DNA of 64,000 nt. It comes from Tilletiopsis washingtonensis (lineage: Eukaryota > Basidiomycota > Exobasidiomycetes > Entylomatales). The notes below the pieces were generated by a model. The model was not told where the DNA came from. It ran no database searches and was given only the letters and a program-made list of their open reading frames with translations. How positions within the stretch are numbered: the first letter of the stretch is position 1; each line of letters begins with the position of its first letter. The stretch is taken from assembly GCF_003144115.1 (NCBI RefSeq), contig NW_020312004.1:518506-582505 (forward strand). Direction: 5' to 3'. Positions 21,301 through 32,100 of the stretch are shown piece after piece. Position numbers and translations under genes: made by a program.

Positions 21301-21352
21301 CGTGCCGTACGACCTCAACAACCCGACGTACCAGGAGGTGCGCGGCGCCTGA
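18308..21352 (+). CDS. Secreted GH35 beta-galactosidase
   Basis: A single uninterrupted exon of about 1014 aa, normal for fungal GH35 beta-galactosidases, which release terminal galactose from beta-galactosides such as galactans or lactose. The N-terminus is a signal peptide (MRAFSPAWAALLAATACVTSA). The TIM barrel shows GAEFHPWRLPVPSLW, IVRPGPYINAETNNGG, the acid/base motif QVENEFQ (Glu near residue 201) and the nucleophile motif IPEFQGG (Glu near 287), plus GGTNWGNLAYGG and SYDYGA. Long beta-rich domains and many N-x-S/T sites follow, ending with the jelly-roll type VNGWQYGKRFVQFGPQ segment. No intron is needed, unlike nearly all neighbours, which could reflect transfer or retroposition, or simply family habit. 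A Zn2Cys6 factor follows on the same strand. Confidence 0.94.
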   Translation: MRAFSPAWAALLAATACVTSAAVLPLSSPLAARQATSAGPVSWNGKAFSINGEEVLLYGAEFHPWRLPVPSLWRDPLSKLKASGVNTISIYTHWGLIMPSPDAASVSLEAPANRLADFLQIAKELGLFVIVRPGPYINAETNNGGMPGWVQNLETQLRVNTSAFADAWKPYVKAVVDASVPYQYKADGSGGTVLAYQVENEFQQTPSMEAYFDEIISFYHANNVTVPTTFNALSGTSDYVNSTTLDIWGKDSYPQSFDCARPDTWSRVDNYTSYSTLRPSNPPTIPEFQGGSYDAWGGSTYDNCALLTNSSFVRVFEKGALSDGIKLKSNYMGFGGTNWGNLAYGGLVYTSYDYGAGISEKRIKREKLGEIGLVGSFVQSFPAFAAASVVLQGTNLGVLEQDGDVAVSHLANGDAAWYFVRQADSSSSATTTFRISVDAAGQQLTLPTNGKATLNGRDAVMMPIHFKLPSGTVLTYSTADVSFAGAVDSRDVVFLHGEAGQNYEFALESGWTLSSSDDGVTIRDNVVNWTPIASGALTVTATRSGSSDILFRLGDSFYARSLTFPSEANITSLDGILGRTDRIVVQGAYHVANASTSSGVLALFGQLNGTSSTLEIVAPSAVTSVTFNGAQATSSRSTDYGSIVAAFDGASSEAEAYEAPALTQWKVADSLPEIAADYVPDDIWKSANLTSTPNAWFGEATTKNVLFAGAYGFHSQGAVLWQARFSRNDSGSAPTRLAVRYIGGKFFASSTWLNGQLVGATDVPTDTQVANATFDLPADALKDGENVFTVLIDSTGLEEIGSIESAEGYEYPRENTKQPRGILGFDLLAGNATVDASLAWSVTGNRGGVDFPDKTRGPLNEGGLYGERQGWHLPGFDDSQWASGAPNASDAVAGAGVKFFRTSFDLALPAGHDIPLSIVYGGNASDATQVWRSMLFVNGWQYGKRFVQFGPQVNFPIPPGILNLNGTNTLAVSLWSPDAKGASIPALSIEKQGVFAGAVPYDLNNPTYQEVRGA

Positions 21353-21875
21353 GCGGCGTGGCCGTCCAGCGCACCGGCATGCCTCGCCTGGGCCCGCCCT
21401 CTTCGTCTTCTCCCGCCGCGGCCGAGGCTGCGTGCGCCTATCTCTTTATAGCGAATAGTGACATAATCCTTGCGGTGCAGCGGTGCGCGAGTGCGAAGTA
21501 GCAGTGGGTGGTGGTGTGGTGCAGCCAAGAGCGGCCGCACGGCCGCGCGGCGGCGGGAGATGCGTACCGGCGTCACGTGCGCCAGGATTTTGGCCCAAGG
21601 CTCGAGAATGCGGAAGTCGGCCAGACGTAGGTGCGCACCTACGCCTCTCGCGCCCTCTTCCTACATCCACCTCCCTGCTCGCACCACTCTCACGCCTCGC
21701 AGCTCGCCGTCTCGCAGACACTTCGCTCTGCGCCGCCGCACGCCAGCACTGGCTTCGAGTCCAGCCTGCTGTGCAGCCGCGCGCTTCTGTCCTCCACCTC
21801 GCCCTCGCTCTGCCCGCGCCGCTGCAGCCTGCCGCGAGCCGCAGCGAGAGCGGCGAGCGGCCGACGGGCGGCGCC
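21353..21875 (+). other. Gene-free interval between GH35 and Zn2Cys6 genes
   Basis: 523 bp holding the GH35 3' end and the transcription factor promoter. The centre (about 21440-21480) is the only AT-richer spot. A C+T-rich leader precedes the ATG at 21876. No coding region seen. Confidence 0.45.
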
Positions 21876-24800
21876 ATGGACCCGCAGCAGCACGACGCCG
21901 AGCTCTTTGCGCATCAGCGCGCCCTTGATGCTGCGGCGGCCGTGGCGGCGGTAGCGGCGCAGCACCAGGCGGACGAGGAACAGGCGGCGGCCGATGCCGA
22001 GGAGGCCGAGGCGCATGCAGCCGCGGCTGCTGCCAGGGCCGCCGGCTCTGAGGCGGGCCATGCCGGCGACGGCTCGCCGCAGACGTACGATGAACAGCAA
22101 GCGCTCGTGCAGCACGGCCGTTCGCCGCACAGCGGCCTCGAGCACCAGCAGACGCCCGAGGAGTTCGTGGTTGCCGCTGCAGCGGCTGCAGCGGCCGCTG
22201 CCCGCAATGACGGCGGCAGCGGGGAGCACGAGCACCACGCAATGCTGCAGCAGCATGATGAGTCTCTCGCCGATACCTCACGCAGCAGAGCATCGGGTGC
22301 CGGCCAGTCAAAGCGGCGAAAGATCAACACCTGCCTGCCGTGCAAGGTGAGGAATGCCGCCGCAGCGTGTCGTAGAGCGCCGAGCTGACGATCTGCATGC
22401 TCCACCAGAGGCGCAAGGTGCGCTGCGACAAGGTGAAGCCGCACTGCGGCCAGTGCAAAAAGTACAACATCGAAGAGATGGAGTGCACGTGGAGCGTCGA
22501 CGTCGACCCGGCCTTCCAGCCGCAGCCGTCGCTGTCGACGGACATGTACGACTCGAGCTGGTATGCGCCTGCAGCGAACGACAATGCTTCTGCGTCGTCA
22601 TCGACGCAGGGCGGTGCGTGGAACGGGTCAGTGGGGTGTGCCAGACAGTGCGTTGCTCTCGCCGTGCTCACGCACCTTTGGCCTCAGGGAGGTCGCGCGC
22701 CTGAGCGACGAGTACGGCAGGCTGGCAGAACGCAATCAGCGTCTCGAGGCGGCGCTAGCACACACGCTCGCGCAACTCGCCGGCGGATCTAGCGATCTGG
22801 GCTCGCAAGCCGACCCACTGGCTGCATTTGAGGCGCGCAGCGGCGCCATTGGCGGGGCCGCCCATGGGCAGGGCTCAGCAGAGGCTAGCGGCTCGAACGG
22901 AGACTTCTCCGCGCATCAGATGGGTCAGCTCGGCCCGGAGATGCGCAGCAGTGACGAGCCCGACGGCCAGGCCGGCGCGGCGAGCGGCCTGTCCGGCGCC
23001 GAGCTGGAACGCGGCATCGCGGCAGATGCGCTTGCCATGATCGCCCGGCACCACACCGGCCTGCAGAACGGCTTCCTCGACTTCGACGCCCTCAAGACTG
23101 CTGCCGACAGCAGATCTGAAGCAGGGCCGAGCTCGCGGCCGCGCTTCCCGTTCTCGGCGCGCCTCACAGAGACGCTGCTGCGCGATGCGCTCCATCTCCT
23201 GCCGCGCGACGAGAAGCTCTTTGGCCTGCTTGAGGCGGAGAAGTCGCTGCACCTGAACGGCTTCTCCACCGGTGTCAGCCACCGTGAGTCGCATGAAGGT
23301 GGCTGCGCATGCCTCGCTGACGCCCCGCAAACAGGCCTGATCGACCTGCAGCTGGAGGCTCTCCGCTCGGAGCTCGAGCACTGGCAGCAGAGCGGCAGTG
23401 ACGCCTCTCTGCCCACGCTCGACGTGACCTTCCTCGCGCTCCTCTTCTTCCTCGCTGCCGCAGGCGTCGAGTGCACAGAGCCGCATACGCTGATGTACAA
23501 CCAAATCGTGCGCGCGGAGGCGGAGGTCGAGGAGCTCACGGACACGTACCGCGCGATGGGCCAGACCCTGCTCTCGGCAGTGGACTTCATGGAGCAGGCG
23601 AACCTCAACGTTCTCATGTGTCTAGCGACGAGCCGCCAGCACGCTCTTATGCGCAGCCGCTTCAATGAGCATGCCACGATGGCCGCGCTCGTGAGTCGTC
23701 CTCGTCCCTTGCGCCGGCACGTCCGTTGAACACGCCTCTCTCTGACACCAGACGCTGCGCACCTGCGCCACGCTCGGTCTGGACCGCCTCGGAAGCGCTT
23801 ACGACGATCAGATGCGCTGGCTCTCATCACCACCGCCGAGCCCTCCGCAAGGCACGGTCCGCGCCCGCTCGACCGGCCAGATCACCACGCCCTTCTGGTC
23901 GACGCCGGAGCCTCGGGCCGAGGCAGCGACGTGAGTGCGCTGCGGCCAGCAGCTCCGCTCCGCTGACCACCTCGCTGGCAGCTATCAATGCGTGCTGCCG
24001 GAGCGCAGCCATCTCGTGCGCGAGGCCGGGCGGCGGCTCTTCGCTGTCAGCAAGATGCACGCAGACCTCTGGGCGGATGAGGCTGATGCGGGCTTCGCGG
24101 AGCCTCGGGCCGGCGGCACGAAGCTTCCACTCAACATCGACGAGGCCGAGCTGCCCGATGGCAGCGGACCGGACCCCTTCATTTTGCCCGACGAGACCAA
24201 GCGCAGCGCTCCGACGAGGAACACGCTCGTGATCCATCTCGAGCGCGTCGCGAGCCTGGTGCGCGAATTGAAGGCCGCGCAGCCGGCCGCACAGCGCGAG
24301 CCTGCCTTCGTGCTCGAGCTCCATGCAAAGTGTCGCCAGCTCATCGATGTGAGCAGCTCAGCATTGTCACTGCATCTTCTGGCTGACACACGACACCTCC
24401 CAGGACCTGCCAGACTTTCTGCGGCTCGACGGCGAGTCGGAGAACTTCGAGCGGGTGCGAGCCGTCGTAGCTCGTCACCCGCAGTGAGTGCGACGACCAT
24501 CCGCCGGCAGCATCGACTGATGTCATGCCTCGCAGTCTTGCCGCACAGCGCCTCATCCTCACGGAAGCCGTGCAGTTTTGCCTGCTCACGCTTCACCGAC
24601 CGCTCCTGATGCATGGCAGCCAAGCACCCGACTCGAGCGCCTCCGCCAAGGCGAGCGTTGAAGCGGCCCGCGCTGTCATCTTCTGCGCTGCTGAGCTGGA
24701 GCGTACCGTGTGGGCCGCGCGAAAGGTGCGTCGCTCGCGCCGGCGCAGCTGCTGCCTGAGGAGCCGCGCTGACACCTCTGTCGCACAGTTTCCAACCTTT

Positions 24801-25268
24801 CGCCGGCACTCGCACGCGGCGGCCATTGTGCTCGCGCTGCACCTGCTGAACTGCGCGCGTCAGGGCGTCGAGGAGCCGCTTGCTGCTGCTCTCCGCGAGG
24901 AGATCGACGCCGCCCTCGTTCATGCGAGCGATGGCGCCGCGAAGCTGGCGCACGCTCTCCTCGTGGAGGCTGCCCGGCGTGCCACCGGCAAGCCGGACAC
25001 ATCCGGTGCGCCGCTCGGCACGGATGTGCCGGACGGCGCAGAGAACGTCGAGCAACACGACTCTGAAGCGGCGCCGGCCGATGCCTCACGCCTCGGCACA
25101 TCTGCGGTCGCAGCGACGGAGGCCGCCTCGATCGAACAGGCGCTGCAGGCGCTCGACTCGTCCCGTCCAGTGGAACTGTACTTTGCGCAGCTGCTCTCTG
25201 CAAGTGTCCCGCACGCACCGCCCGAGGACCTCTGGAGCACGCTGGACCGTGCGCTCCCCAGCGCCTGA
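21876..25268 (+). CDS. Zn2Cys6 (Gal4-type) transcription factor
   Basis: Nine exons (21876-22346, 22409-22635, 22688-23283, 23335-23690, 23752-23930, 23982-24348, 24404-24483, 24536-24725, 24789-25268) give about 981 aa. The N-terminus is Ala/Glu/His-rich. The zinc cluster spans intron 1: CLPCK, then RRKVRCDKVKPHCGQCKK and a final Cys, spacing C-x2-C-x6-C-x6-C-x2-C-x9-C (residues about 153-183). A coiled coil (EVARLSDEYGRLAERNQRLEAAL) follows, then a large fungal_trans-like region with FSARLTETLLRDALHLLP and later helices. The target is unknown; its position behind a GH35 gene makes that gene a candidate. Intron 2 is the least sure: I use 22636-22687 with donor GTGTGC because it keeps the coiled coil; a GTGCGT donor at 22614 with acceptor at 22728 would remove it. 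Confidence 0.88.
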
Positions 25269-25454
25269 TGCGCTCTCTTCCCTCATCTTTCCTGTCACCC
25301 GCCTTGGGCAAGCGCCTCGCTCAGCCAGCATCCGTCCCGCGTCTCTAGCCTGTATTCTCTGCCGCCCTGTGCGGCTCTGTACTGTACACACCCGACTGTC
25401 ACCGTCTCGACGCCATGCGCGGGGTATCCAGCATCGAGCTCTGCTGCGCCGCCG

Positions 25455-25786
25455 TCACTTGTCGCGTGCCGCGGGCGCGTTGGCCGCCTCCTTGCGCAGC
25501 TCCTTGACGGCCGTCTGTGCCGCGTGTGTCAGTGCAGCGCTTATCACATGCCTCGGGGGCGCACAGAGAGACGCACCGCAACGGCCTCGGGCCCGACGCC
25601 CTGCTCGATGAGCTCGACGCAGGCGCGCAGCTGCTCGGGCGTGAGGCCCGTGTTGAGCAGGCTGGAGAGGTCGTGCAGCGCTGCGGCCAGGGCAGCGCAC
25701 GGTCAGCTTGTGCGACAGGGGCGCTGCCGCAGCGGGCACGCACTGTCCATCGCCGAGGCAGCAGCGCCGGAGCGTTCGCGGTCCAT
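25455..25786 (-). CDS. MZT1: MOZART1, gamma-tubulin complex anchoring microprotein
   Basis: Mzt1 is a very small protein that binds the N-termini of gamma-tubulin complex proteins and is needed to recruit and activate the complex at spindle poles. Three exons (25786-25744, 25680-25577, 25514-25455) give 68 aa, the usual family size. The product begins MDRERSGAAASAMDTALHD, then has the family core LSSLLNTGLTPEQLRACVEL, IEQGVGPEAVA and KELRKEA, and ends in a short charged tail. Introns are 63 and 62 nt with GTGCGT donors; a stop lies upstream of exon 2 in the exon-2 frame, so a spliced first exon is required, and the ATG at 25786 with phase-1 splice satisfies it. It is divergent from the SANT-like gene with 696 bp between. 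The core is certain; exon 1 is well supported. Confidence 0.87.
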
Positions 25787-26482
25787 GCTTGAAGCAGCTC
25801 TCTTGCTTGCTGTCGTGGTGGGACGAGAAGAGGGCGGCGGCGGCGCGGCGGCACTTTCCCATCACACGCGTCGCGTCTGGCCGCTGATGAGCGCTTTGGC
25901 GGCGGCGGCCCCACAGCCGCGCCTGCGTCTGCTGCGGCGCGTGTCGCCTCCCACCTCATCGCCCCAGCCTTCGGCGGTCAAGCACTCAGCGACGCAAGTG
26001 CCGTCCCTCCGTCAATCGAATCAGAATGCACCCGCAAGTGCATGGCCCGTCTGGCGGTCCAGGCACACCGGCCGGCCCGTGCCCGTCTCCTGAGCTTCAT
26101 GCTTCGCTCACCTTTCATACGGCGGCGGCCGCTAGCAGCAGCATATTGGCTGCCGTCAGACAACCCGCTCGAGCGAGTTCGTATCTCGCCAGTCTGATCT
26201 CGAGCAAAAGCACGCCTGACACAGATGAACGTGCCGCTCCGAGGCAGGCCAGAGGGCACAGTGCTCCGGCAGCGCTCCCTCGGCCTGCCGGTGCCGGCTC
26301 TGCCGCTCTGGCTCATTCGGGGCCGATACTCCACTGCCGGCCTCGAAGGCAGCTGATGCCCTTGATGAGCTCCGCGAGCAGCGGCGGCTCTGCTACAGCA
26401 GGTCCGTCTCTCACCGCCTCCGCACCGCTCCCTCACACCCCATCTTCAACCGCTCGTCTCGTCACGCATTCGTCTCGACACC
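25787..26482. other. Bidirectional promoter region, MZT1 / SANT-like gene
   Basis: 696 bp between two divergent starts. I see no coding region or RNA gene. It is somewhat less GC-rich near 26130-26260 and C+T-rich just before the ATG at 26483. Confidence 0.45.
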
Positions 26483-28809
26483 ATGCAAGCTTCAGAGTCT
26501 ACCTCCTCTCTCGCTGTCGAGCACGTCGCAGCGGCAGCGACTAGCGCTGCCTCGACGCACATCGCAGCGGCAGCAGCTGGCGCCGCCTCGATGTACCAGG
26601 CGCAGCGTCCTCTCTTCGCGGGCACTGCGTCTGACACGGGCGGCGAAGACATACCATTCCTCGCCTTTGAAGCGCGCGCCGCCGGGGAGCGATCGTGCGT
26701 GCCGCTGCCGCCCGGCCTCCGCGACGACTTCCTCCTCGTCGATGCCGGGCTCGAGTCGATGGCGATCAGCGACAAGGCCGAGGACCTCGGTCCGAAGAGC
26801 AAGCGCGGTGCTCACGTTCAGCTCGTGCCTCGCCGCGTCTCTGGCTACAAGCTGACGGTGCCAACCGTCAATGCAGCGTTCCAGACGAGCGGATCCAAGG
26901 CATCCGGGAGCGCGCCGGTGCCTCCGTCCATGCCCGAGGCGACGAGCGAGACCGTACACGAAGGCGCGCCAGAGCGGCGCACTGATGCCGCCGCCACGAC
27001 CGATGACCCCGATACCGATGGCTTCCCGCGGCTGGAAGACCTCGCGATTCCCACGTGCTTCTCGTCGCCGGCACTGGACCCCGTCCTGCAGGACTCTGCC
27101 GCTCGTGCTCGTGAGTTTTGAGATGTGCCAAGTCCATCCACACGGGCTGACTCGTGTCGCTCGGCAGTCAACAAGCGCAGGCGCGCGGCCAGCTATCCGC
27201 CTGCCAAGCCCTTCCGCCTCGAGGCGCGCATGGTGCTCTTCCGCAACAGCGAGTTGAACGGCCAGTGGCAAGAGACTCAGCTGTCGCCGCCCGCGAGGAG
27301 GCAGAGTGTGCCTCTGCCGCACGTTGCCGAGCATCCGACTGCGGAAGACGAGCAAGACGAAGCACTCACGTCCTGCACAGACGAGCAAAACGAGCAGCGA
27401 GTAGTCATGCAAAGCGAAGCCGAGACGGTCGGCCCGACGCCGGCTGCCAGCGAACAGCAGGACGGCGCGACGACGATGACTGCGTTCGCTGTGCCAGCAA
27501 GCGGAGCGCCTGTCGAGAGACGCTCCGCAGGTGCATCAGGCTCAGTTCGGAGCGAAAGGAGCCAGACAGAGATGCTCGATATCAAGCCGGCCCAGAAGCA
27601 GCGCTCGGCACGCAAAGCCATCGCCATCAGCATCGACATGACCGACTCTGACGCCGAAGATGCCGCAGTTGAGCCAATCATCTCGCGACGCATTGCGCCG
27701 CTGTTCCTCGGCAGCAACGAGCCCGACGAGGACCGAGACATGGACGTTCTGCCGCCCCCGCCGCCGCCTCGCAAGGCAGTCTTGCAGGTATCTACGCCTG
27801 TGCGCCCTCTTCAGGCTGCGGCTGACCAGAGAGGTGACGAGGAGATGGACGACATTCCGCCGCCACCGCCGCCGCCGAAGACATTGAACCGACCGGCTGG
27901 CGTCTCTCCCACACGTGCGGCAGACGAGCAACTCGCGACGGCGATTGCATCGGCCGCAGTGGCGCAGCAACAGGCTCACGACGACCGCGCCGACGAGGAG
28001 ATGCCGCCTCCGCCGCCCAGCTCGATGCGGCCTCGCTCTCTGCTTCGGCCATTCGTCTTTGCGCCTGCGAGCCCGAGGACCAGCACCACTCCTACCGGCG
28101 CGCGAGCAGACAGATCGGAAATGCCTGGCGCGCCGCACCTGGGACCGACCGGTCGCCCGCGCACCGGCACCGCTCTGTCGCGCAGCCCGTCTCCCAGCGA
28201 ACGCGTTCGTCGGCCAGTCGAAGCGCTCCCGCAGCCAACAGGCAGCTCGTCTCGACTAACAGACGATGGGATGTCGGTCGAGCGACCGCTTTCCGCCTCT
28301 TCCGACGGCGACAGCACCGCGGATGACCCGGCCCGCCGACAGCACAAGCGTGCACGTATCGAGACTCGCGCCATGCCGTCCAGATCCTCGGTGACTGCAT
28401 GGTGCTGATGCTGATCTGATGCTCGCATGACTGACCGCTGAGCCCTTGGCAGGCAGGCACGGCAGCGCGTGGGCCGACGTCGAGTGCGGTTCGCGGAGGA
28501 AGCGAGCGACGCGGCGGGTACGTCTTCAACACCGGCGGCTGCTTCACCTCGTCGATGAGGCCGGGCGTGCACTGGACGCAGAAGGAGTCGGCCGTCGTCG
28601 GCATGGCCGTGCTCGAGGCCGGCGAGCGCAACGTCGACTGGAAGGCCGTCTCCGAGAAGGTCAACGAGGCACCGGACGGCACGGGCACGCGCACTGCCAG
28701 CGCCGCCTACTTCCATTACGTCCAGACGCTGCGTGGCCGCCTCGAGGTCGCCCTCGGCCTTCCCAAGACTCCGATTGACATTGCAATGCGCTATGCCCCG
28801 CGCCGCTAG
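26483..28809 (+). CDS. Unrecognised nuclear-type protein with acidic-polyproline repeats and C-terminal SANT/Myb-like domain
   Basis: Three exons (26483-27110, 27168-28390, 28453-28809) give about 735 aa. I do not recognise the family. Most of the protein looks disordered, rich in Ser, Glu, Ala and Arg. Three short related units occur in the middle: an acidic segment with Met followed by a proline run (RDMDVLPPPPPPRK, DEEMDDIPPPPPPPKT and DEEMPPPPPSS), near 27736, 27840 and 27996. A basic patch (RRQHKRARIE) resembles a nuclear localisation signal. The last 85 residues contain VHWTQKESAVVGMAVLEAG, then NVDWKAVSEKVN and RTASAAYFHYVQTLRGRL, spaced like a SANT/Myb repeat (W, then W, then aromatic/Leu). 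Proline runs could bind SH3, WW or EVH1 partners. The second donor is GTGACT, less usual than elsewhere. DNA or chromatin binding is an inference. Confidence 0.62.
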
Positions 28810-29100
28810 CGTTGTCACCACGTGCTTGACTGACAGTGAATGTGATCCGTGCCCCGCGAGGGAGTGTGAGTGCGACGCGCGTCGACCGGCAGGACCCGAT
28901 CAGGAGAGGTCGGGCAGGGCTACACCCCGTGAAGAGCCGCCAGCCAAGCCTGCGTGCATGTGTTTGCCATCACGAGATGCTTGCACACGCTGTAGCGCAG
29001 GAATCGTCTAGAATAGATTGTCGCATCACAGATCGTCGTCTTTTGGGTAAGTAAGTGCGTCTGGCGCTGGCCAGCGAGCACGCCGGGCCTCGCACGCACG

Positions 29101-32100
29101 CTAGGCGCCACCACGACGCCACGAGCCGAGCGCCGAGGGCCCGCTGCTGGGGCCGGTGCCGCTGCCGCTCGTGCCCGGGCGCGAGTTGTAGGCACTGCCG
29201 GGCCCGCTGTGGCTATGCCGCGCACCGCTGAGGCCCAGCGAGCTCGCAGCCATCGTGTAGGCGCCGCCGCTGTTGCCCATCGGCGGGCCGGCCGAGTAGG
29301 GCGAGTTGTAGCCGCTGCCGCTGCTGCCGTATGCGCCGCCGCCGCCGTTGGGCACGCCGCCGTAGGCACCGCCATACGCACTGCCGGGGCCCGAGCCGCC
29401 GCCATAGCCCTGCGGCGTGGCGGGCCGCGTGCTGCCGCGGCTGGCGTTCCACGAGCGCTCGTGCGCGTAGTGGTCGAGAATGCCGACGATGCCTGAGGTG
29501 AGGCGCTCAAACTCCTCGATCTCTTGCGGCGCCAGCGAGAGGTCGGAGCGGTCGCCATACGCGTCCACGGCGCCGTCCTCGGCGTGCTCGCCCTCGATGG
29601 CGTCGTCATCGTCCTCGCCCCAGCGCTTTGGCTGCTGCTGGCGCTGCGGCTGAATGCGCCGCGGGCCGCGCTTGACGTGCGTGCAGCCCTCCATGACGCG
29701 CAGCATGCACACGTCGAGGATGCCCTTGAGGCGCTCGACGTCGTCGAGGCTCTCAAAGTGGCCGCGCACCGGGAGCCACTCGTCGCAGTAGATGCCGCCG
29801 TCGGCGATGCTGACCTGGTTCGCGCCGAAGAGCATGTAGGTGAGCGGGTCGAGGCGCGTGACGCCGCGCAGGTTCGTCTGCGGGTTGCTGTTGCCGCCGC
29901 CCGCCGTCACCATCGACACGTTGCGGATCTTCTCGCTGAACGCCAGCAGCTCGCGCTCGCCCGTGTTCTCCGACTCCTTGTTCTTCGTGTGCTTGAGATG
30001 GCACACCGACGAGGGGTGGATGAAGCACGCCTGGGAGGGAGCAGTCAGCGTCACGCGCACGAGCCAGCAGTCTCAGCGCATCTCACCTTGTCCTGTGACG
30101 TGCGGAAGACCTTCTCGCTCGAACGAATGGCAAAGTTGGGCGTCGAGGCAAGCGCAATGAGCGCGGCCAGCAGCGGCGTGGAGCCCGAGTTGACGTTGAG
30201 CTCGGGGCTCGTCTCGGTCAGGTGCGAGCGCATGCGCGAGGCCGGCCCAGTCGGCACGCCGTGGGCGCGGGGCGCCGGCGCACGCGCAGAGGCGGCGCTG
30301 CCGAGCGTCACATCGATGATACCGGCCTTCTCGAGCGACGAGAAGAGGTGCTCCTTGACCTGCTGGATCTGCAGCAGCGTGATCTTGCTCAGGAAGTTGT
30401 CCGAGCAGAAGCGGTTCGCCGCCTGGTAGTCGCCGCGGCCCTGCATGTCCCACCAGTGCGTGTAGGCGCGCAGCACGGTGAGCGCGTCGGAGCGGAAGTC
30501 GGGCGGGCACCAGCTGTCCTTGACGGCGTCCGCCTCGCGCTTCAGTGCCATAGGCGCCATGAACGGGTCGCGGTTCGTCAGCACGGCCGCGAGCGTCAGG
30601 GTCGGGTCGAGGCAGCGGAAGAAGGCGCCGTAGAGGCACATCTTGCCCATCGCCGCGTCGACGGGCAGCTGCAGCAGCACGTGGCCGAGCGACGTGAGCG
30701 CCTTGCTCTGATCCAGCGCGCCGACCATGAAGAGCTTCTCCATCGCAGCGCGCACGCGCTCGGGCGCCGGCGGCTCGATGGCCGCGTCGAGCACGTCCTC
30801 GACCTCCATGCCGGGAATGTCGAGCGCCTTGATGTGCATGACGACGTTGCTGAGGTCCGTGCGCTTCATCTCGACCGTCTGGTTGACATTGAGCTGGTCG
30901 TAGCGCGCCTTGGACAGCACGCCGTAGTACTCTCCGGGGCGGTGGCGACCAGCACGGCCGGCACGCTGGTTCAGGTTCGACGTGCCGACCCAGGCCGAGA
31001 CGAGGCTCGAGAGGTGGCGCTCTGGGTCGTAGCGCTTCTCCTTCACACGGCCCGTGTCGACGACGTAGACCACATCCGGGATGGTCACCGACGTCTCGGC
31101 GATATTCGTCGAGAGGATGATGCGGCGGATCGAGGGGTCGCGCGGCGGGTCAAAGACGGCCTGCTGCTCCGCGACGGGGATCGACGAGTGCAGGATGTGC
31201 ACCTCAAAGCGGCTCGAGTCATTGAAGTCGAGGCCGAGCAGCGGCCGCGAGCGAGTGTCCTGCAGGATCGTGTTGACCGCCTTGATCTCCTCCCAGCCGG
31301 GCATGAAGACGAGCACGTGGCCGTCGTCGGAGCGGTTGATCACGTCGGCGATCATCAGACTGATGAGCGGGTACGGCAGCTCGAGGTCGTCGATGGCGTC
31401 GGACGCCTCGGCCTCGGCGCCGGGCGCGCCATTGATGACGCGCTTGACGATGCCGCCGCCCTGGTTCAGCTCGCGCTCGAGATAGTCGCGCACGTTCTTC
31501 TCCTGGAACACCCAGGCGCCGTCGCGGTGGGTGAGGCGCTGCGACTGCAGGTGCGCGATCGTCTCCTCGAGGTAGTGCTTGTCGACGGGGAAGCTGCGGC
31601 CCGGCACCTCGACGACGGGCGCCGGCTTGAGTGACGGCGGCGGCTCGGTAAAGTAGTTCTGGAAGAGCGTCGGGTCGATCGTGGCGCTCATGAGCACGAG
31701 CTTGATCTCCTTCTTGCCCATGCGCTTGCGCTCGGCGAGCAGGCGCTTGATGACGACGAGCAGCAGGTCCGTCTCGACGTCGCGCTCGTGCACCTCGTCG
31801 ACGACAATGTGCGTGAGGCTGTCGAGGAAGCTGTTGCTCGCGTTCGAGTCGCCGAGCGCCGACTGCAGGCGCCGCAGGAACACGCCGGTGGTGCAGAACG
31901 TGATCGAGCCGTTGGGCTGCGGCGTCTTGGCCTCGAAGCGCACCTGGTAGCCGACCGTCTCGCCGACACGCTCGCCGCGCTCCTTGGCCACGCGCTGCGC
32001 CACACTGATGGCGGCAATGCGGCGCGGCTGCGTGCAGAAGATGTTGCACTTGGCGCCCTCGCCGCGGAGGATGTAGTCGTCGAAAAGCATCTGCGGAATC

